A stretch of 64,000 nucleotides of DNA, from contig CAVRLB010000001.1 in assembly GCA_963722295.1 (NCBI GenBank), positions 868,001 through 932,000 of the forward strand, read 5' to 3'. The stretch's first letter is position 1. Each line of letters starts with the position of its first letter. The stretch is from Brooklawnia sp032229645 (GTDB lineage Bacteria > Actinomycetota > Actinomycetes > Propionibacteriales > Propionibacteriaceae). Positions 7,750 through 18,000 of this stretch are shown one piece after another. Both the position numbers and the translations under genes were made by a program. The notes under the pieces are model-generated. The model was not told where the DNA came from. It made no database searches and saw nothing but the letters and a program-made list of their open reading frames with translations.

Positions 7750-8622
7750 TCAGCTGAGCAGCGCTCGGGAGTCGACCTGGCGGATGAGTCCCTCCTGGGC
7801 CGATGATGCGATCAGCTCGCCGTGCTGGAAGAGCCGTCCCTTCGAGAACCCCAGAGCCGAGGACGCCGACGGCGAGAACATGTCGTAGAGCAGCCAGTCG
7901 TCCGCACGGAAGGGGCGATGGAACCAGACGGCGTGATCGATCGACGCGGTCTGCAGCTGGTTCGACATGAACACGACCGGATGCGGCACCGTCGAGACAC
8001 TCAGCAGGGTCAGATCCGACAGGTAGGCCAGCACCGCCTGGTGAATGCGGAAGTCGTCGGGCAATTCGCCTTCGGTACGCACCCAGACCCGCATGCTCGC
8101 GAGGTGGCGTCCGGGCTTGATGGAGCCGCCCGGCGACGAATCGCCCGCGAAGCGCACATCGAGCGCATCCCATTCGTGCCAGATCGAATGAGCGCCGAAC
8201 CGGGCGTCCATGACATCGACCAGCCGGGGGCAGTCATCGGGAGCCGGCACCTCGGTCGGCATCGGATCGGCATGATCGAGGCCGGGTTCCAGGTCGTGGA
8301 ACGAGACCGATCCGATGAAGATCTCGCGTTCGTCCTGCAGGGCCTCGATCCGACGAGTGCTGAAGGTGTTGCCGTCGCGCAAGGCCTCGACGTTGAACCG
8401 CATGTCGTCGTCCACCGCACCCGGACGCAGGAAGTAGGCGTGCAGCGAATGCGCGACCCGCTCGGGATCCACCGTCTGATATGCGGCGGTGAGCGCCTGA
8501 GCGAGCACCTGGCCGCCGTAGCTGCGCTGCATCCGGGTGCGCGGATGAGCGGCCAGGAAGGACATCTCGCCGGCGGCGGCCAAGTTGAGGAGGTCGAGCA
8601 ATTCAGCTGTGTTAGCGGGCAC
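7750..8622 (-). CDS. tesB: Acyl-CoA thioesterase II (TesB-like)
   Basis: A double-hotdog thioesterase of about 290 residues, hydrolysing acyl-CoA to free acid and CoA in the cytosol. Conserved features are YGGQVLAQAL near residue 35, SLHAYFLRPG, the second-domain DLTLLSVS and the end segment HRPFRADDWLLYD, with GRLFQHGELIASSAQEGLIR near the C-terminus. The start is uncertain: GTG 8622 gives the family-like N-terminus PANTAELLDLLNL, while ATG 8640 and a more distant start at 8685 are possible. It lies downstream of a helical repeat gene on the same strand but behind a terminator, so is probably independently transcribed. Confidence 0.88.
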   Translation of the reverse strand: MPANTAELLDLLNLAAAGEMSFLAAHPRTRMQRSYGGQVLAQALTAAYQTVDPERVAHSLHAYFLRPGAVDDDMRFNVEALRDGNTFSTRRIEALQDEREIFIGSVSFHDLEPGLDHADPMPTEVPAPDDCPRLVDVMDARFGAHSIWHEWDALDVRFAGDSSPGGSIKPGRHLASMRVWVRTEGELPDDFRIHQAVLAYLSDLTLLSVSTVPHPVVFMSNQLQTASIDHAVWFHRPFRADDWLLYDMFSPSASSALGFSKGRLFQHGELIASSAQEGLIRQVDSRALLS

Positions 8623-8684
8623 CCGCCTACCCTGCCACATCGCCGCCCGCTGGGAAATACCCAGCACGAATGGGCCCGCATGCA

Positions 8685-8722
8685 ATAGCCCCGCGACGCC
8701 TGGTACGGCTTCGCGGGGCTAT
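8685..8722 (-). terminator. Intrinsic terminator of the helical repeat gene
   Basis: A 12-bp stem, ATAGCCCCGCGA (8685-8696) with TCGCGGGGCTAT (8711-8722), between the 8770-9339 gene and the tesB gene. Confidence 0.75.
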
Positions 8723-8769
8723 GGATCCTCCGATGTCAGGCCCGATCGGTTCGCGTCGGGTCGAACGAG

Positions 8770-9339
8770 TCATGAAGCCCCGGGGCCATTCGCGTCCTCG
8801 GCGGCATCTGCCACGGCGTCCTTGATATCGGAGACCGCGTCAGCGGCGGTGTCCTTCGCATCGGCCACCGACTCGCCGAGATCCTCAGCGACCTTCCCGG
8901 CAGCATCCTTCGCGTCCGAAGCTGCGTCCGAGACAGTGTCGGATGCCTCGGAGGCGGCCTGCGCGGCGGTATCCGTGGCGTCGATGAAGGCAGCCTTGAA
9001 ATCTGCCAGCTTGCCGCTGACATCCTTCCTCAGGTCCTCGAACTTGTCGTCCAGATCGGAATCGTCGTACCTCGCCTTCACGGTATCGGCGAGATCGCGG
9101 TACTTGTCGCCCACCGATTGGGTGAAGCCACGGAACTTATCGTCCAGATCGGTGTCGTCGAGCTTGTCTTTGACCGATCCGGCGAACTCGTTGTACCTGC
9201 CTGCGACATCGTCCTTGAAGGCATCGATCTTGTCGTCCAGATCGGAGTCCTCATACTTCTGCTTCACCGAGTCGGCAAACTCGGCAGCCCTGTCCTGCAT
9301 GTCATGGGCTAGCTTCGCCAGCCGATCACCAAAATCCAT
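8770..9339 (-). CDS. LEA/apolipophorin-like helical repeat protein
   Basis: A 189-residue, highly charged and Ala-rich protein of unknown function, with no signal peptide or membrane segment. DLDDK recurs at residues 33, 64 and 95, defining three 31-residue repeats rich in Asp, Lys, Phe and Tyr. From about residue 120 the sequence changes to an Ala/Asp/Ser-rich coiled-coil tail with 4- and 11-residue spacing (DAASDAKDAAGKVAEDLGES). This resembles late-embryogenesis-abundant, CsbD-like or phasin-like proteins, so a stress or surface-coating role is possible but unproven. ATG 9339 is preferred over an upstream start at 9411 because AGGAGG lies just before it. Divergent from treY, a trehalose gene, which would fit osmotic or desiccation stress. 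Confidence 0.75.
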   Translation of the reverse strand: MDFGDRLAKLAHDMQDRAAEFADSVKQKYEDSDLDDKIDAFKDDVAGRYNEFAGSVKDKLDDTDLDDKFRGFTQSVGDKYRDLADTVKARYDDSDLDDKFEDLRKDVSGKLADFKAAFIDATDTAAQAASEASDTVSDAASDAKDAAGKVAEDLGESVADAKDTAADAVSDIKDAVADAAEDANGPGAS

Positions 9340-9483
9340 GATGGTTCCTCCTGCGTCGGTGCCTAGGTCAACGCTAACGCGCCGGCCGCTGTCTGGGCGC
9401 CAGAGCGGCAAACAAAACCCGCCGCCGGGCCATCGAGAGTAGTTTTGAATGAACGTATCCCCGAGTGATGAGGTGGAGAGCTA

Positions 9484-12186
9484 GTGACCGAGAGCACGCA
9501 GCCTTCCAGCCAGGCCCTGGGCGGGCGCAGCGCACATCTACCGTCGAGCGGGCGGCGCATCCCGGTGTCCACCTACCGGTTGCAGCTGGGGCCGGATCTG
9601 AGCTTCGGTCAGGCCGCAGCGCAACTCGACTATCTCGACGACCTGGGTGTCACCGATCTGTATCTCAGCCCGATCCTGCAGGCTGCTCCCGGCAGCACTC
9701 ACGGCTACGACGTGGTCGACCACACCCGGATCAGCGACGTGATGGGGGGACGCGCCGGTTTCGAGCGGCTCGCCCGAGCAGCGCACAAACACCAGATGGG
9801 CATCATCGTCGACGTCGTGCCCAACCACATGGGTGTGCCGACCCCGATCTATCACAACAAGGCCGTCTGGTCGGTGCTGAAATACGGTCCCAATTCCCCC
9901 TACGCCCGCTGGTTCGACGGCACCGACGACGGCGACGGTATCCTGATGCCCTTTCTCGGCGCCCGCATCGGTACGGTGCTGGCCAACCACGAAATCACTC
10001 TCGAAGATCGCGTCATCCCCGGGTTCGAGGACGAAGGCGCCCAGCCCGTGCTCGTCTACTACGACCATGTCTTCCCGGTACGGGCCGGAACCGAGAATCT
10101 GCCGGTCGAGTTGTGCGTGGCACAGCAGTATTACCGGCTGGCCTATTGGAAGGTGGCGGCCGAGGAGCTCAATTTCCGGAGATTCTTCGACGTGGATACC
10201 CTGTTGGCGGTGCGGGTGGAAGATGCGGAAGTCTTTCACGCCACCCACGGTCTGCTGCTCGATCTCTTTAAACAGGGCTATATCGACGGATTCCGGATCG
10301 ACCATCCCGACGGTCTGGCCGACCCACGTGGTTACATGCGGCGGCTGTACACAGCGACCGGCGGCGCCTGGATCAGCGCCGAGAAGATCCTCGAGCCCGA
10401 TGAACAGATGCAGACCGACTGGCCGGTGGCCGGCACCACCGGCTACGACGCGTCCTGGAGGGTCGGCGCACTGTATTGCGATCCGAACGGCTACAGCGAC
10501 CTCGCGACGATCGCTCACACCATCACCGGCGACATTCCCGGTTCTCTGGACGAGGTGATCGGCAAGGCGAAACGAGAGATCACCACCACCTCGCTGTATG
10601 CCGAGGTGCACCGGATCGCGTCCTTGGCCTACCAGATCTGCCGTGACGACATCATGCTGCGAGACCACACCCAGGGTTGGATCGCCCGCTGCCTGGCCGA
10701 GTTGGTGATCGCGTTCCCCCGTTATCGTGCCTACGTGGTGCCGGGCGAGGCTGCCCCCGATGAGGCCGTCGAACTGGTCACCCACGCCGCCGAGAAGGCC
10801 CGGCTGCAGCTTGATCCCGAGTTGCAAGACACCATGGATCTGGTGGTCGACCTGGTACTCGGACGCGAGGTAGGTTCCGAACAACGCGTTCAGCGCGCGC
10901 AGCGCGACGAGCTGGTCGTCCGTTTCCAGCAGGTCTGCGGCGCGATAACCGCCAAGGGCGTGGAAGACACGGCGTTCTACCGTTGGACGCATCTGGTGTC
11001 ACTCAACGAAGTGGGCGGATCACCCGACACCTGGGGCTTGACCCCCGACGAGTTTCACCAGTGGTGCGCGCAGATGGCCACCACGTGGCCGGCCACCATG
11101 ACCTGCGGCACCACCCACGATTCGAAGCGCTCCGAGGATGTGCGGGCACGCACCACCCTGATATCGCAACACGCCAGCGAGTGGCGGGCGCTGCTCACCA
11201 CCCTGCATCCCTACGCCTCCTCGCTGGAGGGCCACACCGAGAATCTGCTCTGGCAGTCGCTGGCGGGCACCTGGACCCCGGCCGGCCCGATCGAGGCCGA
11301 GCGTCTGTGCGAGTACATGATCAAGGCGTCCCGGGAGCAGAAGCTGTGGACGTCGTGGACCAGCCCCGATGTTGCCGCAGAGAAGGTGCTGACCGCGACC
11401 ATCGAAAAGCTCTACGCCGACGACGACGTGATGGGTGCCTTCGCCGACTGGTTTGTGTTTACCAGCGACGCCGCCCGGACGGCGATCCTGTCCCGCAAGG
11501 CCGTTCAGCTGACCTGCTTGGGCGTGGCCGACTGCTATCAATCCTGCGAGACGGTGCAGAACTATCTGGTTGACCCCGACAACCGGCGTCCCGCGGATTT
11601 CGAGACCCTGAACACTATGGGCCACGAACTCGCCGAGCGCCCACCGGAGACTCTGGCCGAGGAGAAATACCACCTCACGCGGGCCATCCTGCGGCTGCGG
11701 CGACGACGTCCGAACATCTTTGTCGGGCCACACGCGTCCTATCGTCCGCTGCCCAGCTCGTCGGGGTATTTCACCAGCTACTCCCGCGGCGCGAACGACG
11801 AGGTCGTGGTGATCGCGAGCAGGCTGATCCGCTCCACCGAACAGGCGGATGACTACGCAGGCAACACCGTTGTGCTGCCCGAGGGCCAATGGTTCGATGT
11901 GCTCACCGCCGAGGAGTATCCGGGTGGCCCGGTGGAACTGGCCAAGCTGCTGGCTCGGTTCCCGTGCGCGGTTCTCGAAGAGGTCTCCGACGCCGAGCGG
12001 ACGACCAGCATCCGCGCCGTCGGACAGCCGCATCGTCCGCGTCCGGCACGTCAGGTGCAGGTGCCGGTCGGCCAGGACAACGAGGGCGGTCTACTCGGCT
12101 GGCTGACCAGGCGATTCGGCAGTCACGACGACGACGGCCAGGCTTCGGCAGCCAAGCGCGGCAACGGTCAAGGAGAGCCATCGTGA
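9484..12186 (+). CDS. treY: Maltooligosyl trehalose synthase (TreY)
   Basis: Intramolecular transglucosylase, 900 residues, converting the reducing-end alpha-1,4 bond of maltodextrins or glycogen into an alpha,alpha-1,1 bond. GH13 regions are visible: DVVPNHMG (about residue 115), GFRIDHPDG with the nucleophile Asp (about 272-280), SAEKILEPDE with the acid/base Glu (about 299-308) and TTHDSKRSED (about 542-551). The extended insert between regions I and II is typical of TreY. GTG 9484 follows GAGGTGGAGAG. The stop overlaps the treZ start in GTGA. The last 50 residues (PHRPRPARQ onward) are a poorly conserved charged tail. Confidence 0.95.
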   Translation: MTESTQPSSQALGGRSAHLPSSGRRIPVSTYRLQLGPDLSFGQAAAQLDYLDDLGVTDLYLSPILQAAPGSTHGYDVVDHTRISDVMGGRAGFERLARAAHKHQMGIIVDVVPNHMGVPTPIYHNKAVWSVLKYGPNSPYARWFDGTDDGDGILMPFLGARIGTVLANHEITLEDRVIPGFEDEGAQPVLVYYDHVFPVRAGTENLPVELCVAQQYYRLAYWKVAAEELNFRRFFDVDTLLAVRVEDAEVFHATHGLLLDLFKQGYIDGFRIDHPDGLADPRGYMRRLYTATGGAWISAEKILEPDEQMQTDWPVAGTTGYDASWRVGALYCDPNGYSDLATIAHTITGDIPGSLDEVIGKAKREITTTSLYAEVHRIASLAYQICRDDIMLRDHTQGWIARCLAELVIAFPRYRAYVVPGEAAPDEAVELVTHAAEKARLQLDPELQDTMDLVVDLVLGREVGSEQRVQRAQRDELVVRFQQVCGAITAKGVEDTAFYRWTHLVSLNEVGGSPDTWGLTPDEFHQWCAQMATTWPATMTCGTTHDSKRSEDVRARTTLISQHASEWRALLTTLHPYASSLEGHTENLLWQSLAGTWTPAGPIEAERLCEYMIKASREQKLWTSWTSPDVAAEKVLTATIEKLYADDDVMGAFADWFVFTSDAARTAILSRKAVQLTCLGVADCYQSCETVQNYLVDPDNRRPADFETLNTMGHELAERPPETLAEEKYHLTRAILRLRRRRPNIFVGPHASYRPLPSSSGYFTSYSRGANDEVVVIASRLIRSTEQADDYAGNTVVLPEGQWFDVLTAEEYPGGPVELAKLLARFPCAVLEEVSDAERTTSIRAVGQPHRPRPARQVQVPVGQDNEGGLLGWLTRRFGSHDDDGQASAAKRGNGQGEPS

Positions 12187-13904
12187 CCGAATCTGCGGTT
12201 ACCATCCGGCTGACGGCCCCGCTGGCCGACTCGGCGTTCGCGGTCGTCGGCGACTCCCGGCTGCCGATGCGCGCCGAAGGCGGCGGCGATTGGACGATTC
12301 AGCTGCCTGCGGGCACCGACTACCTGCTCGCGATCGACCACCAGGAGCCCCGGCCCGATCCGCGCAGCGCCTGGCAGCCCTACGGTGTGCATGGCGCCTC
12401 CCGGGTCTTCGACACCGCCGTCCACCAGTGGCACGATGCGGATTGGCCCGGTATCGATGTGGTGGGGTCGGTCATCTATGAACTGCATGTCGGCACCTTC
12501 ACCCCCACCGGTACCCTCGATTCGGCGATTGAGCGGCTCGATCATCTGGTCCGGCTGGGCGCCCAGACCGTCGAGCTGATGCCGGTGGTGCCGTTTCCCG
12601 GTGATCGCGGCTGGGGCTACGACGGGGTCGATCTCTATGCGGTGCACGAGGCCTACGGGGGCCCGGCCGCGCTACAGCGATTCGTGGACGCCGCACACTC
12701 CCGCGGATTGGCGGTCTGCCTGGACGTGGTCTACAACCACTTCGGTCCGGCGGGCAACTATGCGCCGGTCTTCGGGCCGTATTTCACCGACAAGCACGAC
12801 ACGCCGTGGGGTTCGGCCATCAATCTCGACGACGAGCACTCCGGCAGCGTCCGCGATTTCATCTGCGAGAACGCCATTCGGTGGCTGCGCGAGTTCCATA
12901 TCGACGCGCTGCGACTGGACGCCGTGCATGCGCTGGCCGACGATTCTCCCAAGCACATCCTCGCCGAGCTCTCGGAGCGGGTGGATGGGATCCGTCCAGA
13001 ACTGGGGCGTCCGGTGGCCTTGATCGCCGAATCGGACCTGAACCAGCCGTCGCTGGTCGAACCGCGCGCTGCCGGCGGTCTGGGCATGGACGCGCAGTGG
13101 GCCGACGATGTGCACCACGCGCTGCACTCCTATCTGACCGATGAGACCTTCGGCTACTACGTGGACTTCGGCCCGGCCGCTGTGCTGCGACAGGCCCTCG
13201 AGCGGGTCTTCGTACATGACGGCTCGTACTCGACATTCCGCGGCAAGCGCTGGGGGGCGCCCGTCCCGCCGGACCTCGACCACCGTAAATTCGTCGTCTT
13301 CACCCAGAACCACGACCAGGTCGGTAACCGCGGCCTGGGCGATCGTCCCGATGCCAGGCTGCCCGCGGGCGCGGTCGCCGGGGGCGCCGCGCTGCTGCTG
13401 CTCTCACCGTTCACTCCGCTGCTCTTCCAGGGGCAGGAGTGGGGCACGAACCGGCCGTTCCAGTTCTTCACCGACCACGAGCCCGAGTTGGGCGCCGCAG
13501 TGACGAAGGGACGGTTGGAGGAGTTCCGCGGCCACGACTGGGAGGCCATCTACGGCCCGGATGCGGTGATCCCCGACCCGCAGGCGCGCTCCACTTTCGA
13601 GAACAGCAAGCTGGATTGGCTGGAGTTGGATGACCGGTACAACGCCCGGGTGTTTGCCTGGTACCGCCGGCTGATCGCGCTGCGCCATGAACTCTTCCCC
13701 ACCGGTGGTGGTCAGGTGCAGGCCGATTTCGGGGACGACTGGTTCCGGATGGTTCACGGCCCGGTGACGGTGATCATCTGTCCCGGCCCGCGGACGGTCA
13801 CCGTCGATGAGCCCCGCGAACGGGTGCTCGCGGCCTGGGGCGAGGTGAATGTCTGCGGCCAAACGGTGCGAATGCCGGCGCATTCGGTGGTTGTGATCAG
13901 CTGA
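12183..13904 (+). CDS. treZ: Maltooligosyl trehalose trehalohydrolase (TreZ)
   Basis: Hydrolyses maltooligosyl-trehalose to free trehalose, completing the TreY-TreZ route; 573 residues. An N-terminal beta-sandwich (about 1-90) precedes the GH13 barrel. DVVYNHFGP (region I), ALRLDAVHAL (region II, catalytic Asp), LIAESDLN (region III, catalytic Glu) and TQNHDQVGNR (region IV) are all intact. GTG 12183 overlaps treY by 4 nt, so the pair is translationally coupled. The longer upstream open frame lies inside treY and is not used. The glycogen-debranching partner treX is not in this window. The 3' end overlaps the convergent YeiH-type gene by 8 bp. Confidence 0.95.
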   Translation: MTESAVTIRLTAPLADSAFAVVGDSRLPMRAEGGGDWTIQLPAGTDYLLAIDHQEPRPDPRSAWQPYGVHGASRVFDTAVHQWHDADWPGIDVVGSVIYELHVGTFTPTGTLDSAIERLDHLVRLGAQTVELMPVVPFPGDRGWGYDGVDLYAVHEAYGGPAALQRFVDAAHSRGLAVCLDVVYNHFGPAGNYAPVFGPYFTDKHDTPWGSAINLDDEHSGSVRDFICENAIRWLREFHIDALRLDAVHALADDSPKHILAELSERVDGIRPELGRPVALIAESDLNQPSLVEPRAAGGLGMDAQWADDVHHALHSYLTDETFGYYVDFGPAAVLRQALERVFVHDGSYSTFRGKRWGAPVPPDLDHRKFVVFTQNHDQVGNRGLGDRPDARLPAGAVAGGAALLLLSPFTPLLFQGQEWGTNRPFQFFTDHEPELGAAVTKGRLEEFRGHDWEAIYGPDAVIPDPQARSTFENSKLDWLELDDRYNARVFAWYRRLIALRHELFPTGGGQVQADFGDDWFRMVHGPVTVIICPGPRTVTVDEPRERVLAAWGEVNVCGQTVRMPAHSVVVIS

Positions 13905-14958
13905 TCAGCAGCACCCCGGTCAGCGCCGTCCCGGAGACGATGACGGTGGCGATCAGGCCGAGCAGTAGCGGCTTCAAGCCCACCTCGCGTAGCGCGCTGA
14001 TCTGGATGCCGAAGCCCAGCGCTGCCATCGCCATTGCCAGCAGCGCGCTTTGCGCGATTTTGATCACGCCCAGGACTGGGGCCGGGATCGCAATGATGGT
14101 GCCCAGGATCACCATGGCCAAGAAGCCCAGCACGAACCCGGGAATCAGGGTGGGGCGCTTCCCCGATTGCGTGACTGCGGCCCCCGAGCGGCGGGTCATC
14201 AGCCCGAGCACTGCGACCACTGGGGCAAGACACACGACCCGGGCCAGCTTGACGGTGACGGCAACTGCCATCGCGTCCGGCCCGATGGCTGCCGCAGCAG
14301 CGACCACCTGGGCAACCTCATGGATGCTGGCGCCGGCCCAGGTGGCAGCGGACTGGGTACTCAGGGCCATCAGACCGGTCAGCAGCGGCACCACCGGAAT
14401 CGACAGCGTACCGAAGAGCACCACCAAACCCAGCGCCGTGCCGGTCTGCTCCTCGTCCGCCCCGGAAATGTCCTTGGCGCCGGCCACCGCAGCCGCCCCG
14501 CAGATGGAGCAGCCACAGGCGACGAGCATCCGCAGCGGTCCGGGGACGCCCAGCAGCCGTCCGATCAACAGCGTGCTGGACACTCCGATGCTCACGACGA
14601 CGACCACCAGCGCCAGGCGCCGCCAGCCCAGACCGCCAAGCGTGGTCAGGGATATCTGCAGGCCGAGCAGCACGATACCGGCGCGCAGCAGATGTCTGGC
14701 CGCGAATTCCAGCCCCGGTTGCCACGATGCCGGCACCGGACGCAGATTGCCGATCACAGCGCCCAGCACGATGGCGACCAGCATCATGCTGAGCAGCGAG
14801 TTGATCTGATTGATGAGCAGCGCAGCGAGGGTCACCAGCGCGGTGACCATCAAGCCGGGCAGCCACTCGCGGGGATGGAGCGCCAGATCGGCCAATCGCT
14901 GGTGGTGCGTTCGTCGTCCGGCTCGAAGCTGACTGCCACCGGGGAACTGGTGACTCAC
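13897..14958 (-). CDS. YeiH/UPF0324 family putative sulfate exporter
   Basis: A 353-residue integral membrane protein with about nine to ten hydrophobic segments. Family landmarks are LLRAGIVLLGLQISL (about residues 90-104), a CGCSICGAAAVAGA loop (about 148-161), SIHEVAQVVAAAAAIG (about 211-226) and the end segment AMAALGFGIQISALREVGLKPLLLGL. The family is annotated as a sulfate or sulfite-related exporter, mostly by association. The start is GTG 14958 with a weak ribosome-binding site; a Met at about residue 37 is possible but would shorten the first membrane segment. No cysteine or taurine catabolic genes are adjacent. Confidence 0.85.
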   Translation of the reverse strand: MSHQFPGGSQLRAGRRTHHQRLADLALHPREWLPGLMVTALVTLAALLINQINSLLSMMLVAIVLGAVIGNLRPVPASWQPGLEFAARHLLRAGIVLLGLQISLTTLGGLGWRRLALVVVVVSIGVSSTLLIGRLLGVPGPLRMLVACGCSICGAAAVAGAKDISGADEEQTGTALGLVVLFGTLSIPVVPLLTGLMALSTQSAATWAGASIHEVAQVVAAAAAIGPDAMAVAVTVKLARVVCLAPVVAVLGLMTRRSGAAVTQSGKRPTLIPGFVLGFLAMVILGTIIAIPAPVLGVIKIAQSALLAMAMAALGFGIQISALREVGLKPLLLGLIATVIVSGTALTGVLLIS

Positions 14959-15077
14959 TGGGCAGAGCCGGTGCTGCTGGCAGCTACCACAGTCCGGGCT
15001 GTTGAAGCGGACGCTGCACGCGGTCTGGCCGGCCGGCGCCCAGCTACTCGGGTCCGCCGCCGATCTGCTGGCGATGA

Positions 15078-18000
15078 TCAGGATCGGTTAGGGCCTGACA
15101 AAGAATTAACGCGTCGAGTGGGAGCCAACGATGCTCGCGCCTGCTGGATCGCCTTGCGGATGCGCTTGGGCGAGACCGTCACCGCGGTGCCCAGCGCCTG
15201 CGCCCAGGTCTGAACCCGCAACTCCTCGACGAGGAAGCCGATGTCGTCGACCATGTCGGGCAGTCGTCCGGGCGGCAGCTCGTCGCAGAGATCGTCGTAG
15301 TCGGCCAGTAGTTCATCGATCGGCTCGGCGAGCCGGGCGTCCCTGGCGGGATCGGCTGCGGCGCTGGTCAGGCGCGCGATCATCGCCTGGCAGTAGGCAG
15401 GCAGCCGGTGGTACCACGGGTCGCGGACGAAACCGATGAAGCCATCGAAGACCAGGTTGTCGAGTTGCTCGATGATCTGGTCGCCGATCTTCGAGACCGC
15501 CGCCTGCTGACGGATCCGGCGGGCGAGTTCGCAGACCTCGGCTGCGACCTGCACCACGTGACGCATCTGATCGGCCTGCTCCTGGCGCACCTGCAGCGCC
15601 AATGCCTGATAGCTACGCTCGTCGCGCACCGTGGCGCTGTCGAGATGCCGGGCGGCGCACTGATCGACGGCCTTCAGTCGGGCGTCGGCGAGCAACGCGG
15701 GCACGTTGGGGTACGGGCTGGCCGGCAGTGCCAGCTTCTCCGGGTTCGTCAGATGCGAGACCGTCCAGCGCGTGGGATCCGGATTGGTCAAGGCCAGCAA
15801 CCGGCGGATGCCGCGCCGGTGGCTGGACGCCTGCTGTTCGGGGGTCTCGGTGATGATCACGCCGACCGCCGTGCCGAGGTCCTTCAAGGCGGGATAACCG
15901 ATCGCGGTGATGCCTGAGCGTTTGATGCTCACCTTGGGCTGCAGCGTACCGAACGTCCACGAGGTCGACTCCGCGACCTTGGGAGCAGCCCGAGTAAGCG
16001 TCTGGGAGACCTGGGCCGACAACTCCTGGCGCAGCTCGCCGAGATCGCGGCTGAAGCGGTCGGGTTTGCCAGCAGTCGCGATCACGAAGCCGACCCGCAG
16101 ATGGCCGGGCACCTGGTCGGGATGCCAGTCGCCCGGATCGACGACGACACCGGTGAGCGCGCGCAGGGCGCGCCCCAGCTCGTCGCAGAATCGGCGGGCG
16201 TGATCGGGCTGATGGGCCTCCAGCCAGGCGAGCGCCTCGCGGGCCCGGTCGGGCGCGGGCACCAAGCTCGTCCGCACCTGCTTGGGCAGATGCCGGATGA
16301 GCTCGGTGGCGAGTTCGGTGCGCAAGCCCGGTACCTGCCAGCTGAACGGTTCGGGACGAAGCTGGTTGAGCTGGGCCAGCCGGACGCTGACGCTCGCGCC
16401 ATCTCGTCCATCGCCCGGCTCGAAGACGTAGCTGACCGGCAGCTCAAGGCCTTCGAGCCGCCAATGATCGGGGAAGTCGGTGCGCGCCGTGTCGCGGTCA
16501 TCGGCGTCGGTGAGCAGGTCGAGATCGAACTCCAAGAACCGCTTGTTTGCGTATCCGCGCCACCAGGCGTCGAAACTGGACCCTGAGGTGACCTCGGAGG
16601 GCAGCCTGGCGTCGTAGAAGCCGAAGATCGCTTGGTCATCGACGACCATGCCGCGCCGCCGGGTGCGGTCGGCGACCTCCTCGGCCTCGCGCAGCACGGC
16701 CCTGTTGTGATGCAGGAAGTCATGCCTGGCGTGAGTGTCACCCGGATTCCATTGCTCCTCGACCAGCCCGGAGCGGATGAAGATCTGCCTGGCGGTGAAC
16801 GCGTCGACGCGGGCGTAGTCGACCGGCCGGTCGGCGATGATCGGCACACCGAGCAGCATCACCTTCTCGTAGGCGACGACGCTGGCCGAGTTGGACGACC
16901 AGTGCGGCTCCGAATAGCTGCGCTTCAGCAGGTGGCCTGCGACCTGCTCGAGCCATTCGGGTTCGATGGCGGCCACCGTGCGCGCCCACAGCCTGCTGGT
17001 TTCGACCAGTTCGACGGCCATCACCAGCTGCGGCGGCTTCTTGGCCAGCGCCGAACCCGGCTGAATCGCAAACCGCGAATTGCGGGTGCCCATGAACTCG
17101 ACGATCGGACGCCCCCGACGGGCCTTCGGGTCGCGCTTCGGGGGCGGCAGCTGCAGGCCGATGTGGCTGACCAACCCGGACAGCACGCTGGTGAGGATCG
17201 CTTCCGGCTCGGCGGGGTTGTCGTTGCGTCCCATGCCGAGGTCTTTGCTGGCGGTCTTCAGCTGGGTGTGCAGGTCCTGCCATTCGCGAACCCGCAGATA
17301 GTTGAGATACTCGTCGCGGCAGCGACGGCGGAACTGGTTGCCCGACAGCTCGCGGCGCTCGGCCTTGAGGTACTGCCAGAGCCGGACGATCGCGATGATG
17401 TCTCCGCCGGGATCGGCGGGGGCCGCCTGCGGGCTGGTTGCAGCCTCGCCTCGTAGGCCCTTGGCGCGGGCGGTCTTCGAGGTGTGTGGGGTGAACCGCG
17501 CCGGCTGGGTTCCGGCTGCTGGTTGGAGCTGGCGTTGGCGTCCGCCGCGAGCCGGGTCCTGCCCGATCGGGGCTCCCGCTGCCTGGTCCTGCCAGGCCGC
17601 CAATGCGTCGTCGGCGAAGAAGCGCGCATGCAGCCGGTCGGCTTCGTCCCGCTTCTCGTTCGGACGTTCCCTGGGGTCCTGGATGGCAAGGAAGGCGACG
17701 ATCACCAGCACCTCGCGAAGGCAGCCGCGCTCCCCCGCCTCGATCAGCATCCTGCCAAGCCTGGGGTCGATGGGCAGTTGGGCGAGCTGGTGGCCGATGC
17801 CGGTCAGCCGCACCGGTTTCGCGGTCTCCAGGGCACCAAGTTCAGTGAGCAGCCGCAGTCCATCGCTGATCTGGGCGGCATCCGGTGCCTCGACGAATGG
17901 GAATCTCGAGATGTCGCCCAGATTGGCCTTGGCCATCTGCAAGATGACCGACGCCAGGTTGGTGCGCAGGATCTCGGGTTCGGTGAACGGCGGACGGGTC

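Noticed and set aside
14959..15077. Possible short plus-strand gene remnant (LysR-like tail) beside the YeiH-type gene
   Set aside because: Only about 45 codons without a start or a recognised domain; similarity to a LysR end could not be supported.
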